Origin: Candidatus Methanomethylicaceae archaeon
GTDB taxonomy: Archaea > Thermoproteota > Methanomethylicia > Methanomethylicales > Methanomethylicaceae
Direction: 5' to 3'
NCBI GenBank assembly: GCA_015660995.1
Contig: JACTUC010000006.1
Location: 1 to 64,000, forward strand
Length of the DNA stretch: 64,000 bases
A program made the translations under genes and the position numbers. Under the pieces are notes generated by a model. That model ran no database searches, was not told the origin of the DNA, and worked only from the letters and a program-made list of their open reading frames with translations. Of this stretch, positions 18,125 through 27,563 are shown in pieces; within the stretch, counting starts at the first letter, position 1; each line of letters starts with the position of its first letter.

Positions 18125-18964
18125 TCATAACGATTTCAGAAGATCGATATCAAATATTATTCCGATCACGTCTTCTTTTGCGTTTGTTACAGGAAGTTGA
18201 TCTATATCGAATTTCTGCATTTGGATGGCGCATTCAATTATGCTTGCGTTCTCGTTGATGGTAATGCATGGTGCTGCCATCACTTTATAGATAGGTGTGT
18301 TCGGAAGGGCGATTTTGCCTTTTGTTATATAGAGCACCGAGGAGGTTTCCCAATCCCATTCCTGGCTCTCCGATCCAGATTTGAGGATAGACTTTGTTTC
18401 TTCAATCTTGACCTCACTTATCTTCATTAGATCTGTGTTTGAGACGATGCCCGCAATTTTTAATTCGTTGTCAATAACCAAGGTGACGTATTCATTTGCT
18501 AAATGCATCATTGCGCTTGCGATGTGAACTGGGGTATCCATCCAGCAGCTAAAGACTGATGCCTTCATAAAGTCTTTTACCTTTTGGTTTGAGTTCGACT
18601 TAACTATTACCTTATGCACCACATCGCCGACGGTAATTATGCCTAGCAATTCATCATTTTCTATAACTGGTAGTCTTCTGTAGCGCTTCTCGACCATTAT
18701 CTTTATGCAGTCCTCAAAAGGAACTTCAGGGCCGGTTGTTACAACGTTTGTGTTCATTATGAGGGCAAGTTGATCTTCATCTGGGTGCTTAAAGAGGTCC
18801 TCTCTCGTAATGATCCCGATTAATTTTTTAGTGCCTTTCTTGACTACAGGCATGCCCGAGATTTTCCTCTCCTTAAGCATATTTAGGACCTGCTCTCGAC
18901 TGCCTGGAACCTCTGCGTAGATGACATTTTGGTTCATCACGTCTCTTACTTTCATGTTGACCAC
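18125..18964 (-). CDS. Protein with four CBS domains
   Basis: This 279-residue protein is built of two Bateman modules (CBS pairs): MKVRDVMNQNVIYAEVPGSREQ and IMNTNVVTTGPEVPFED in the first, and VKDFMKASVFSCWMDTP and VMAAPCITINENAS in the second. CBS pairs usually bind adenosyl ligands such as AMP, ATP or SAM and act as energy or metabolite sensors. There is no fused effector domain, so it presumably acts on a partner. It lies between PolD (convergent) and glyA (same strand, 41 bases away). Confidence 0.88.
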   Translation of the reverse strand: MVNMKVRDVMNQNVIYAEVPGSREQVLNMLKERKISGMPVVKKGTKKLIGIITREDLFKHPDEDQLALIMNTNVVTTGPEVPFEDCIKIMVEKRYRRLPVIENDELLGIITVGDVVHKVIVKSNSNQKVKDFMKASVFSCWMDTPVHIASAMMHLANEYVTLVIDNELKIAGIVSNTDLMKISEVKIEETKSILKSGSESQEWDWETSSVLYITKGKIALPNTPIYKVMAAPCITINENASIIECAIQMQKFDIDQLPVTNAKEDVIGIIFDIDLLKSL

Positions 18965-19005
18965 TCATTTATCGCAATTACATGGTGCTCTCTGGCAACA
19001 AGCAA

Positions 19006-20334
19006 CTACCTTATCTTAATGTACTCGTAGGCATCCTTCGTCGAGGAGAAGCAATAATTCACTTTCTGGAAGCCCTTCTTCAATTCTGCGACCTCAAGAG
19101 CCACCTTGGCCGGATCCTTATTGTCACATATTACCTTCTTAAAGAAGTCTGCCACCTCTTCCATTTCGGATTTTTTCATGCCCAAGCGGGTTAGTTCTTG
19201 GGTACCTACCCTTATGCCGCCAGGTGCCTTGTAGTCCCTGCCCATCCGCTTGTCATATGGCAACAAATTCCTATTGACTATAATGTTGGCTTTCTCTAGC
19301 CGTTTCTCTACCTCAAAACCATTGCCATATTTTGTCACATCCATAATCATCATGTGAGATTCTGTGAACCCTTTCTTCTCATACAATACATTTATGCCAC
19401 GCTCAAATAGTGCCTGAGCAAGTGTTTTTGAATTAATCACAATATTCCTCGCGTAGTCGGGATAAAACTCCAAGGCTTCCGCAAAAGCTATGGCAACTCC
19501 TGCAACTGCGTGAAGATGGTGATTGCTCAACAAGCCAGGGAAAATTACGCGTTTTATTGGTTCCGCATACTTGGACCATGAAACGATGGCACCATGCTGT
19601 GGACCGGCTAGTGTCTTATGTGTGCTCATTGTAAAGGCATCCACACCGTCCCCGATGGGATCCTGGAATATGCCTCCAGCTATAAGACCAGCCACATGAG
19701 CACCATCGTAGATCACCTTGGCATCATAGCCTTTAGCAAGCTCAACTATCTCCTTGACGGGGTGCGGGAATAGAAAAACGCTGGCTCCAAGTACAAAGAT
19801 TTTTGGAGGCCTGCCTTGATCCTTTAATTCTCTAACGAATTGAGCCGTTTTATCGATATCAATTGTAAAATTTTCTTCATCAAAAGGATAGTTGACTACG
19901 TCCAACTCCCTTACTGTCCCTGCTGTTCCACCAAGGCTCTTTTTGGAGTGGCTAATGTGTCCTCCAGTTGGGATTGTGCAAGCCAGAAGCACGTCCCCAG
20001 GATTTCCAAATGTTGTGAATGCACACAAATTTGCTAAGACGCCAGATATCGGTCTTACATCAATAAACTCAGCTTTGAATAGCTTTTTGCCAAGCTCTAT
20101 TGCGACGGATTCTACTTCATCAAGATATTTGCATCCAGCATATACCCGTTCCCCCACCCAGCCCTCGGCATACCTGTTTCCAAAATCGCTTGCTAATGCT
20201 TCTCTGACCGCTTGGCTTGGAACGTTTTCGCTTGCAATCATGGGCAGCGATTGTTTGATCATTGCGTGATGGTTTTCCAAACTCCTAAGGACACTCTCGT
20301 AAGCGTCTCTACCGCTGGAGATAGAATTGACCAC
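19006..20334 (-). CDS. glyA: Serine hydroxymethyltransferase
   Basis: This 442-residue PLP enzyme interconverts serine and glycine with transfer of a one-carbon unit to a pterin cofactor. The PLP lysine is in AFTMSTHKTLAGPQHG near residue 230. Other family segments are MIASENVPSQAVREA, GNRYAEGWVGERVYAGC, YDGAHVAGLIAGG and PGGIRVGTQELTRLGM. The GTG start at 20334 is preceded by AAAGGAGGA, a strong ribosome binding site. It is divergent from the Sec61beta gene. Confidence 0.96.
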   Translation of the reverse strand: MVNSISSGRDAYESVLRSLENHHAMIKQSLPMIASENVPSQAVREALASDFGNRYAEGWVGERVYAGCKYLDEVESVAIELGKKLFKAEFIDVRPISGVLANLCAFTTFGNPGDVLLACTIPTGGHISHSKKSLGGTAGTVRELDVVNYPFDEENFTIDIDKTAQFVRELKDQGRPPKIFVLGASVFLFPHPVKEIVELAKGYDAKVIYDGAHVAGLIAGGIFQDPIGDGVDAFTMSTHKTLAGPQHGAIVSWSKYAEPIKRVIFPGLLSNHHLHAVAGVAIAFAEALEFYPDYARNIVINSKTLAQALFERGINVLYEKKGFTESHMMIMDVTKYGNGFEVEKRLEKANIIVNRNLLPYDKRMGRDYKAPGGIRVGTQELTRLGMKKSEMEEVADFFKKVICDNKDPAKVALEVAELKKGFQKVNYCFSSTKDAYEYIKIR

Positions 20335-20445
20335 AAAAGATTCCTCCTTTAGACTAAGTACTTCTAATATGGTGAAAAGAAGGTAATATACATAATGCTT
20401 AAAAGAGAAGGTACTCCATTTTTCTTAAAGCTGAAGGTGAATTAA

Positions 20446-20619
20446 TTGCCTAAGAGCGAAAAAAAGAAAGAAGCGCCAATGCCAATGACCGGCGCAGGGC
20501 TGATACGCTTCTTTGAGGACGAGACTTATGGGATAAAAATCAAGCCCATCTTTATCGTAGGAACCTCGGTAACGCTTATAGTCGTAGTAATCATGGCGCA
20601 TCTCTTAACAGGCCTTTAG
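20446..20619 (+). CDS. Preprotein translocase subunit Sec61beta (SecG-type)
   Basis: This 57-residue protein reads LPKSEKKKEAPMPMTGAG, then LIRFFEDETYGIKIKP, then one membrane span (IFIVGTSVTLIVVVIMAHLL). This is the archaeal Sec61beta pattern: a lysine-rich cytosolic end, the APMPxxGAGLIRFFE signature and a single carboxyl-terminal transmembrane helix. It is the small subunit of the SecYE-beta translocon. The TTG start at 20446 follows a GAAGGTGA ribosome binding site. The gene is short and uses a non-ATG start, so it is easily missed. Confidence 0.93.
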   Translation: MPKSEKKKEAPMPMTGAGLIRFFEDETYGIKIKPIFIVGTSVTLIVVVIMAHLLTGL

Positions 20620-20621
20620 AT

Positions 20622-21605
20622 CTAGCACAGCGGCTGGGCATCTATGCCTTTTTTCCTAAGTTTTGCAGCAAAACTGTCGGCATAGCCATGGACCGTGAAA
20701 ACTTTTTTGGGGGAGCATTCATCAATAAAACACATCAGTTGGGTGTAGTCCGCATGCCCGCTGAGTACGAAAGATACGTCCGCGCTTCTCCGACCATAAG
20801 TTAATGCCCATCCTGTCACCGTTGCAGTCTTCGCATTTGGGTACACCGTGCTCAGATTTCTTGGACCAAGCGATGCTGGGAACAGGCAGACGCAACTCTT
20901 GCTGCGCATAAGATCTTCCCCCTCCTTAGCCATGTCATAGAAGACTAAGTCTTCCCCCATTGAGTTGATCGCAGTGTTTGTTCTAGTTATGGAGGGGTGC
21001 GTTACCACAGGAATCGAGGTGTAAAGATTGAATAGCTTTGTAATCTCCTGAGCTTTTCCAACTGGGTAGACAAGAATAAATGGGAGATCTCCTTCCATAA
21101 TTGTCTTCGCAGCCCAGTCGACAATGGTGTCGTAAACTTCATTTCTAGGCGGAAAAAGGAAGTTCGGTCTTCCAAATGTTGTCTCGATAACCAGAATATC
21201 ACATTCATGCGGCTGCATAGCCTTTTGAGTCAACGTATCCACGAAATTAAAATCCCCTGTATAGAGAAAAGTCACACCATCTTGTTTAAGCAGAAGAGCT
21301 CCTGATCCAAAAACGTGCCCGGAGTTGATGATCCTGAGCTCAGTCTGATGGAGTCTCACTGGTTTATCATAAGCGCATGGTACTGCGTTCCTGACCTTCT
21401 TATTTGATATGGCTTCGAAAAGAGCGATAGTTTCACGCGTAGAATATTTTGGTTTCCTGGCGTCAATGAATGCGCCTGTATGATCCCGGTGGGCATGGGA
21501 GATGAAAGCACAATCTGCTGGACCAATTCGATTCGTGGGATCCAGAACTATCTTGAGGTCATGAGTCTGAACCATGATTCCATTGTGCCAACTTATTTCA
21601 ACCAC
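20622..21605 (-). CDS. MBL-fold exonuclease-like protein (YSH1/SNM1-type)
   Basis: This 327-residue metallo-beta-lactamase-fold protein has metal motif 2 HAHRDHTG near residue 37, further ligands in SGHVFG and YTGDFN, and late motifs LSGHADYTQL and VHGYAD typical of nucleic-acid-processing members. Its size resembles the short YSH1-like exonucleases sometimes paired with DNA ligase or repair genes, rather than the long KH-domain archaeal CPSF proteins. It is probably a nuclease acting on RNA or DNA; which one is not decided by the sequence. It is convergent with Sec61beta. Confidence 0.75.
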   Translation of the reverse strand: MVEISWHNGIMVQTHDLKIVLDPTNRIGPADCAFISHAHRDHTGAFIDARKPKYSTRETIALFEAISNKKVRNAVPCAYDKPVRLHQTELRIINSGHVFGSGALLLKQDGVTFLYTGDFNFVDTLTQKAMQPHECDILVIETTFGRPNFLFPPRNEVYDTIVDWAAKTIMEGDLPFILVYPVGKAQEITKLFNLYTSIPVVTHPSITRTNTAINSMGEDLVFYDMAKEGEDLMRSKSCVCLFPASLGPRNLSTVYPNAKTATVTGWALTYGRRSADVSFVLSGHADYTQLMCFIDECSPKKVFTVHGYADSFAAKLRKKGIDAQPLC

Positions 21606-21706
21606 TCAGTGCACCAGTAACCACTAAATAGCCGAGTCGTTTAAAAAGTTACTACTGAATAAGTTGTTAACTTTTCAAATGACTGATGATACGGGGATGA
21701 AACTTA

Positions 21707-23509
21707 GTGTCGTTTACGGACAGACTTGCCAAGAAATACAGCAATACCTTCAGCCTACCTAGCAGGAAGGTATTGATCGCGGAGCTGTTCATGCTTGGAG
21801 CTCTGGTCGGTACAATTATGTATACGATTGAGCCAAGTTCCAAAGGACCGGTGTTTGGGTTAGCGGACGGGCTAATATCGTTGGCATTTGGAAGCTTTGT
21901 AAGCACGTTTGTTATCCATAAACTGACTAAAAAAGGCATATTAACTTTCAATAGGACCATAGCGATGGCTGACTTTAGTATTGTATTCCTTGCAATTGGG
22001 CTTATCACCGCAGCGGCTTTTTCTCGGGTATTCAATAATCCAGGAAGCTTTGAAAGCATTTATTTTGTTTCATGCGGCATCATTGTTGCATTTATCTTCA
22101 TAATATTATCGATAGCTTCTGATTTTAAACAATATGAACTTTTTATTTTAAGTATATTTCAACCTTTTGTAATATTAATAATACATACAACGTTAATTTA
22201 TTTTATTTATTATGTAAATTTACTCAATATAGTAACAAACTTTGCGAGCTTTTTTTTGATGGCAATAATTGCTTACGTCCTTGGGAGATGGTACTACTTC
22301 TCAATAGGTAAAGTCGGTAAAGAATTGTTGGGATATAGCGGTGTAGTTTTGTTTAAGGCCTTCTTAGAATCATTAATGTTAGATAAGAGCGGACTTATGG
22401 AGCAACTGCTAAAGATCCTAGCGGTTCGGGAAGACGTCGAGGTGAGGAGTATTTATTTCAAGAGTACAAGGCAAAACGGAGTCGTTGTTGCACCTCTCAT
22501 CCACCCAGGGCCATTCAAAGATCTTGGTAGTAGTAAGCTCCCTACCCGGATCGCGGCTTCTTTCTTATCTAAGAATACGCTACCAGTCGTTTTCCATACC
22601 CCAACCACACATGAAAAAGACTTGATATTAGCCAAAGATTGCGATAGAGTGGTTCAGATGCTGCAAGAGCTTGAAGTTATACCAGAAAGAAGCTTATCCA
22701 AACCTATTATTGTGAAGAAGAAAGGGTCTGTCACAGTTAGTTGCCAAGTTTTTGACGATATTCCATTAGCTGTGATTACTCGAGCGCCCATCCCCACAGA
22801 GGATTTGCCTGACTGCATAAACGACCTATGCATGGCAAAAATACAAGAGAATGGGTACTCTGATGGTGTTGTGGTGGATGCCCATAACGTGATGGACCTA
22901 ACTTATTCAGAGCTTAGTAGCGAGGACAAGAAAGATATTGTTGAGGCCCTCGGGGAGGCCCTTGAGGAAACGCATATTATAGAGGAGGGTCCCCTCATCG
23001 CGGGTTTTTCAAATGTTAGATTGGAGAACTATTCACCTAAAGATGGCATTGGAAACGCGGGCATAATGGTTCTTGTTACCGAGGTCAAAGGAAACAAGGC
23101 CGTATATGTTTCCATAGATGCCAATAACATGGTTGTAGGTTTAAGAGAGAAAATTCAAAAAGCTTTGAAAGAGATCGGTTATGAACATTCTGAAGTCACT
23201 ACGACGGATACGCACGTCGTTACTGGGCGTTCAGCAGGCGAGGGGTACTTCCCTCTTGGCAAAACCATACCCGAAGATGTTCTAATTGAAAAGATCATAG
23301 AAGGAGTTGCTGAAGCTGACTCTAAAAAAGCGGAGTGTTCTGTGAAATTCTCTAAAAGAAAGTTGGAAGATGTCTACCTCTTAGGCAACAAAGGATTGGA
23401 GAACCTTTGGAAGGTTACCGACAAATCTCTCAAGGTTGCAAAAAGAAGACTTATGGTGCTCGTCCTCCTGCTACTAGCTAGCGGGATCATCGTTTATAGC
23501 ATATTATGA
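21707..23509 (+). CDS. DUF2070 family membrane protein
   Basis: This 600-residue archaeal protein has an amino-terminal membrane region with about six hydrophobic segments (residues about 25-200), a soluble domain of about 370 residues, and one carboxyl-terminal span (LMVLVLLLLASGIIVYSIL). The soluble part contains HPGPFKDLGSSKLP and DAHNVMD, and TDTHVVTG farther on, the conserved His/Asp-rich motifs of DUF2070. These suggest a metal or phosphate site. The function is unknown. The start is GTG. Confidence 0.88.
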   Translation: MSFTDRLAKKYSNTFSLPSRKVLIAELFMLGALVGTIMYTIEPSSKGPVFGLADGLISLAFGSFVSTFVIHKLTKKGILTFNRTIAMADFSIVFLAIGLITAAAFSRVFNNPGSFESIYFVSCGIIVAFIFIILSIASDFKQYELFILSIFQPFVILIIHTTLIYFIYYVNLLNIVTNFASFFLMAIIAYVLGRWYYFSIGKVGKELLGYSGVVLFKAFLESLMLDKSGLMEQLLKILAVREDVEVRSIYFKSTRQNGVVVAPLIHPGPFKDLGSSKLPTRIAASFLSKNTLPVVFHTPTTHEKDLILAKDCDRVVQMLQELEVIPERSLSKPIIVKKKGSVTVSCQVFDDIPLAVITRAPIPTEDLPDCINDLCMAKIQENGYSDGVVVDAHNVMDLTYSELSSEDKKDIVEALGEALEETHIIEEGPLIAGFSNVRLENYSPKDGIGNAGIMVLVTEVKGNKAVYVSIDANNMVVGLREKIQKALKEIGYEHSEVTTTDTHVVTGRSAGEGYFPLGKTIPEDVLIEKIIEGVAEADSKKAECSVKFSKRKLEDVYLLGNKGLENLWKVTDKSLKVAKRRLMVLVLLLLASGIIVYSIL

Positions 23510-23798
23510 TGTAAGACGAACTTATCTTTACAGCAACGGTCACACTTATTAGAAATATCACGTCGTTTATGGTTTCTAAAGACTTTCTATTGGATTATCA
23601 TCAACTGATGATCTAATATATTTTCATCAATTTCTAATGGTTTTTAGTTATTGTTTTATGGATTAACGTTGTAGAAAAATGATGTTGAACATATCATTAT
23701 ATAATGTAAAATTCCATTATTACGTTTTGAGAAACCTCTTCTATGTCTTTAATTATGCTGATTTTTCTTAAAGTCGATGATTTGGAGGATCATGTGAC
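23510..23798. other. AT-rich intergenic region, no gene seen
   Basis: About 290 bases lie between DUF2070 and hypF, which converge here. The sequence is AT-rich with several short T runs (for example around 23635-23650) that could terminate either transcript. I find no ORF of note and no RNA gene. Confidence 0.6.
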
Positions 23799-23817
23799 TA
23801 TGTGATAAAGTCACATA
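23799..23817. terminator. Inverted repeat at the hypF 3' end
   Basis: TATGTGA and TCACATA are exact inverted arms separated by five bases; the right arm covers the hypF stop codon. This could be a transcript-end hairpin. The TGTGA half-site also appears in other inverted repeats of this region. Confidence 0.35.
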
Positions 23818-26126
23818 TCCTTTTGTAAGGATGCTACAGTAGCCTGCCCCGTTGAAGTTCCCCCATCCCCACAAGGAATGGTCTTATAACATAAGAATTT
23901 TTTATTATTTTTCACAACCTCATCTTTAATATATTTGAACAGCAAGGAATTCACTGCAGATCCACCAGTTAGTCCTATCTCGTGTATACAATTTTCATCA
24001 CAAACCCTACAAGCGAGCTTCCCAAAAGCCCCTCCTAAAGCATGGTGTACTTCGAAAGCGATGTCTTCTCTGTTGTTATGATGTAAATTCTCAACAATTG
24101 ACAGCATGAATTCGGATGTGTCAAGAACATATTTACCATTCTGCTGTGATAGTGATAATTCAAGTGTGACTTTCCCTGGCCGACCTTTCTTGGCTAGGGT
24201 TTCCAAACGCATCGGCGGTTCGCCTTCATACGTTCGTAAGTGACATACATTAAGCAAAGTTGCTATTGAGTCAAGCAGGCGACCAATGCTTGATGTTTTC
24301 AAAACGTTATTTATTTTTGATTGTTTTAATATTGTGTCTAATTCATCTAATCCCTGTTTCAAATGTTTAGCATAATCATTTTCAAAAAGACCATAAATCT
24401 CATTACAGCCGATTGTTGTTGATAGGATTGCAGCTAGCATCCTTGCTGGATGCGTGGCACAAGCATCGCCACCTGGCATTGGTTGATACTTTAGCTGCCC
24501 GACCCTCTCGAACTGCGAATAACCACCAAGCAGAATCTCGCCCCCCCAAGCCATATTATCCGTGCCATAGCCTACTCCGTCAATAGCGATACAAACAATG
24601 GAACTTTCTCGTGGTAGAGAATGGTCTGCCATAAGGGACGCCATATGTGCATGATGGTGTTGGACGGGAATGTCTTTTGCTTGGTATTGATTGGCTAACT
24701 CGCGTGCGTACCTTGTAGTAAGAAAAGATGGGTTTAGATCATGGGCTATTGCCCCAAATTCTTTCTTATCATAGATTGCCGTAATGAAATTCAAGGCCCT
24801 TTTCAAATAGTCTAATGTTTCGAGTTCATTCATGTCTCCAATATGTTGAGTTGTCACAAGACGGTCTTCGACAAATAAAGATCCAGTTACGTTATATTCT
24901 CCTCCAACTGAAATAATTCCCTTAGCCCCTACGTTCCAAGGCATTGGCAAGGTCGATGGAGCATACCCTCGAGACTTTCTTAAGAACAGTGGTTCATTTT
25001 CAACTACTTTCATTACAGAGTCGTCGCAACGATTTATTATGGATCGATTATGTGTTAAGTAATAATCAACAATATTTTTTAATCCTTCTTGTGCTTCACT
25101 GTTTTCAATATAGATTGGTTTGCCGGGATAATTGCCACTTGTCATTACAAGTGCATCTTTTTTGATTTTATTGAGTAAAAGGAGGTGAATGCCAGTGTAG
25201 GGGAGCATAACGCCGATAGTGTCTAAGCCTGGCGAGACTGAGTCAGCTAAACAATAATGCTCAGATTTTTGCAGAGTTATTATCGGATGGTAAATATTGG
25301 CTAGAAGCTCTTCTTCTACCTTGGAAACAATTGCAAAGTTTTTTACTTTTGCGATATTTGAGGAAATGACAGCAAATGGTTGAAATGGCCTAATCCTCCT
25401 TGTTCGTAGTTTGTTTACTGCTTCTTCATTAGTCGCATCAACAGCGATATGAAAGCCACCAATGCCCTTTATTGCAATTATGTAACCTTCATCAAGAAGC
25501 TTGGCAGCTTCACATAGAGGCTCACATGTGATTTGCTTGTTGTCATTATTCAATAAATTCAATTTGGGACCACATAACGGGCAAGTAATTCCTTGAGCAT
25601 CATATCGTCTGTCCATAGGATTATCGTATTCCGCCTTGCAGTAGACACAAAATGGGAAGTCCACCATTGCAGTGTTATCCCTATCATAAGGGAGTTTTCT
25701 TATTATAGTGAATCGAGGTCCACATTGTGCACATGACGTAAACGGATAATTATTCCAACGACTCTTTTTTTGAACATCTGTGATACACACATCACAAATA
25801 CTGAGATCGGTCGGTATCACAGATCTAACTGTTAAACGCCGTTCCTTGCTTTCTGCTATAAAGAATGTATCAAACTCCTTAACTATTCGCTTCCATTCGA
25901 GCTCTATTGCATCAATCTTGGCCACGGATGGTTTCTTTTTTCGTATGTCATCAATAAAGGACTTTATGTCTTGAACTTCGCCTTCGACTAATATTTCAAC
26001 ACCAGCGTCGCCAAGGTTGAGTACATATCCTTTTAGCCGGCGATCTGTCGCGATGGTATAAATAAATGGTCGAAAACCTACACCTTGCACAAGACCACGC
26101 ACAAAGATGTGGGCTCGCTTTTGCAT
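23811..26126 (-). CDS. hypF: Carbamoyltransferase HypF
   Basis: HypF makes the thiocarbamate precursor of the cyanide ligands of [NiFe] hydrogenase. Domains in order are: acylphosphatase (RAHIFVRGLVQGVGFRPFIYTIA, residues 3-90), two zinc fingers (CDVC...CAQCGPRFT and CVYC...CPLCGP, about 110-190), a YrdC-like domain (about 200-380), and a Kae1-like domain with HHHAHMASLMADH. I take the ATG at 26126 (771 residues), because it begins just before the acylphosphatase domain; a longer ORF would run 54 bases into the divergent regulator. No other hyp or hydrogenase gene is in the window. Confidence 0.95.
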   Translation of the reverse strand: MQKRAHIFVRGLVQGVGFRPFIYTIATDRRLKGYVLNLGDAGVEILVEGEVQDIKSFIDDIRKKKPSVAKIDAIELEWKRIVKEFDTFFIAESKERRLTVRSVIPTDLSICDVCITDVQKKSRWNNYPFTSCAQCGPRFTIIRKLPYDRDNTAMVDFPFCVYCKAEYDNPMDRRYDAQGITCPLCGPKLNLLNNDNKQITCEPLCEAAKLLDEGYIIAIKGIGGFHIAVDATNEEAVNKLRTRRIRPFQPFAVISSNIAKVKNFAIVSKVEEELLANIYHPIITLQKSEHYCLADSVSPGLDTIGVMLPYTGIHLLLLNKIKKDALVMTSGNYPGKPIYIENSEAQEGLKNIVDYYLTHNRSIINRCDDSVMKVVENEPLFLRKSRGYAPSTLPMPWNVGAKGIISVGGEYNVTGSLFVEDRLVTTQHIGDMNELETLDYLKRALNFITAIYDKKEFGAIAHDLNPSFLTTRYARELANQYQAKDIPVQHHHAHMASLMADHSLPRESSIVCIAIDGVGYGTDNMAWGGEILLGGYSQFERVGQLKYQPMPGGDACATHPARMLAAILSTTIGCNEIYGLFENDYAKHLKQGLDELDTILKQSKINNVLKTSSIGRLLDSIATLLNVCHLRTYEGEPPMRLETLAKKGRPGKVTLELSLSQQNGKYVLDTSEFMLSIVENLHHNNREDIAFEVHHALGGAFGKLACRVCDENCIHEIGLTGGSAVNSLLFKYIKDEVVKNNKKFLCYKTIPCGDGGTSTGQATVASLQKDM

Positions 26127-26153
26127 TCCTTTAATTCCCCATAAGTTAAATAT

Positions 26154-26166
26154 TATCAAAGTGATA
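26154..26166. promoter_or_regulatory. Operator-like palindrome between hypF and the HTH-CBS gene
   Basis: TATCAAAGTGATA is an exact inverted repeat (TATCA, three-base centre, TGATA) in the short divergent intergenic region. A near-identical TATCACAGTGATT lies at 26777-26789 downstream of the regulator gene. The position makes it a candidate binding site for the HTH-CBS protein. Confidence 0.45.
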
Positions 26167-26188
26167 GATGGTGCGAGGTTTAATATAA

Positions 26189-26755
26189 ATGGTGGGATTA
26201 CCGCCAACGCCTGCTGAGTTAAGAGCTTTGCGCAAGAAGGCAAACCTCACACAGAAAGAACTCGCAAAAAAAGCAGGAATGAGCCAATCATTAATTGCCA
26301 GAATAGAAGCTGGAGATGTTGATCCTCGCGTATCAACTCTTAAAAAGATACTAAAGGTTCTTAATGATGTTTCTGAAATTAGGGTATCTTTAAAGAATGT
26401 GATGCATCAGCCCGTCATTACTGTTGATGCTGACGAAACTATAGGAAAAGCAGTTGATTTGATGTGGAAACGCGGAATCTCACAACTGCCAGTTATGCAA
26501 GAAGATCGCATTATTGGTAGTATAAAAGAAGAAACAATTTTAAAGAAACTCAAAGACGAAAATATCAAAGAATTACTTAATCTTACAATTTCTCATTTAC
26601 TTGAAGAATCTTTTCCTATTGTGAGCATTGAGACGAGCCTTGATGAAGTGTCAAGGTTACTTTCAAGCGGAAGCGCAGCAGTTCTAGTGAGTGAACATGG
26701 GCGCATGATGGGAATAATCACTAAAATCGATCTTATTGCAAAACATATGATGTGA
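26189..26755 (+). CDS. HTH-CBS transcriptional regulator
   Basis: This 188-residue protein has an amino-terminal Cro/CI helix-turn-helix (residues about 8-62, LRALRKKANLTQKELAKKAGMSQSLIARIEAGDVDPR) and a CBS pair (VMHQPVITVDADETIGKAVDLM and ISHLLEESFPIVSIETSLDEVSRLL). The family couples DNA binding to sensing of an adenosyl-type ligand. It is divergent from hypF with 62 bases between, and palindromes lie on both sides, so autoregulation or hypF control is plausible. Confidence 0.87.
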   Translation: MVGLPPTPAELRALRKKANLTQKELAKKAGMSQSLIARIEAGDVDPRVSTLKKILKVLNDVSEIRVSLKNVMHQPVITVDADETIGKAVDLMWKRGISQLPVMQEDRIIGSIKEETILKKLKDENIKELLNLTISHLLEESFPIVSIETSLDEVSRLLSSGSAAVLVSEHGRMMGIITKIDLIAKHMM

Positions 26756-26767
26756 CTTATACTGCGT

Positions 26768-26789
26768 TGTGATATATATCACAGTGATT
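26768..26789. promoter_or_regulatory. Overlapping palindromes, candidate operator
   Basis: TGTGATATATATCACA (26768-26783) is a perfect 16-base palindrome. It overlaps ATCACAGTGAT (26778-26788), also a perfect palindrome. Both lie just after the HTH-CBS stop and upstream of the coiled-coil/winged-helix gene. Related copies occur at 26154, 28139 and 28240. Confidence 0.5.
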
Positions 26790-26905
26790 GTGAGAGAGTA
26801 CAAGATAGTTAGTAAATTTTCGTGATTTATTGTCACTCACAACCAAAAACCTTAAAATATCAAACACATCATATCATATACAAAAATACCAAAAAGGTGC
26901 CTAAT

Positions 26906-27514
26906 TTGGCTTTCTCTGAACGGACAGATAGGACAAATGATGAATTAAGAGGCGAATTGGCACTTATCAGACGCGATTTATTGGAAAGAATGAGAAGGCT
27001 TGAAGATTACATAATGGTTTTAGATTCAGACATACGAAGATTGGGTCTTGAAATACAAAGAATAAATGATAGATTGCAAGATATGCCGTTAGATAGATCA
27101 ACAATACAAATAACAAAGCCAGAGATCATAAGATCTACATTACCTGAACAATCAATGATCAAACCAGAACCTGAAAGCATGCAAGTTTCACAGATAACTC
27201 AAGCATCTTTGACTCCATTGGCTGCACAGGTTGTGAAGAATTTAGAAAAGAAGGAAGGACTCAATCAGACAGAAGTAGCAATTATCAAGTATCTTATTGA
27301 TAATCCTGGCACAAAGAGTGCAACTCCGATCGCTCAAACCGTTGGAAAAGCCAGGGAACACGTCGCGAGAACTTTGAAAAAATTAGCTGATGAAAAGAAG
27401 ATCATCAGAGATGTAACAACATGGCCATATACTTATGTTGTACCTGAAGAAATCAGAAAAATTGTGCAAAGTCAAGCTACAGGAACATTTTCTCCGATGC
27501 CAAGTACTCAATAA
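26906..27514 (+). CDS. Coiled-coil plus winged-helix DNA-binding protein
   Basis: The protein is about 202 residues from the TTG at 26906, which has an AAAGGTG ribosome binding site 6 bases upstream; the 28 in-frame codons upstream look like leader. It starts with a predicted coiled coil (RTNDELRGELALIRRDLLERMRRLEDYI...) and has a Pro/Ser/Gln-rich linker. A winged helix follows (LNQTEVAIIKYLIDNPGTKSATPIAQTVGKAREHVARTLKKLADEKKI). It is likely a dimeric transcription regulator. The target is unknown; it sits immediately downstream of a palindromic candidate operator. Confidence 0.72.
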   Translation: MAFSERTDRTNDELRGELALIRRDLLERMRRLEDYIMVLDSDIRRLGLEIQRINDRLQDMPLDRSTIQITKPEIIRSTLPEQSMIKPEPESMQVSQITQASLTPLAAQVVKNLEKKEGLNQTEVAIIKYLIDNPGTKSATPIAQTVGKAREHVARTLKKLADEKKIIRDVTTWPYTYVVPEEIRKIVQSQATGTFSPMPSTQ

Positions 27515-27535
27515 ACTTAAGCTTTGTGACGTATG

Positions 27536-27561
27536 ATGTGATACAGAATTTACTATCACAT
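27536..27561. terminator. Hairpin with T-rich tail between convergent genes
   Basis: ATGTGATA and TATCACAT are exact inverted arms with a 10-base spacer, followed on the plus strand by TTTTATTT. It lies between the convergent genes ending at 27514 and 27564, so it fits a terminator. The arms also resemble the local TGTGATA operator half-site. Confidence 0.4.
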
Positions 27562-27563
27562 TT

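Noticed and set aside
26127-26243. Amino-terminal extension of HypF (39 residues)
   Set aside because: It lacks homology to the acylphosphatase domain, covers the divergent promoter and overlaps the HTH-CBS gene.
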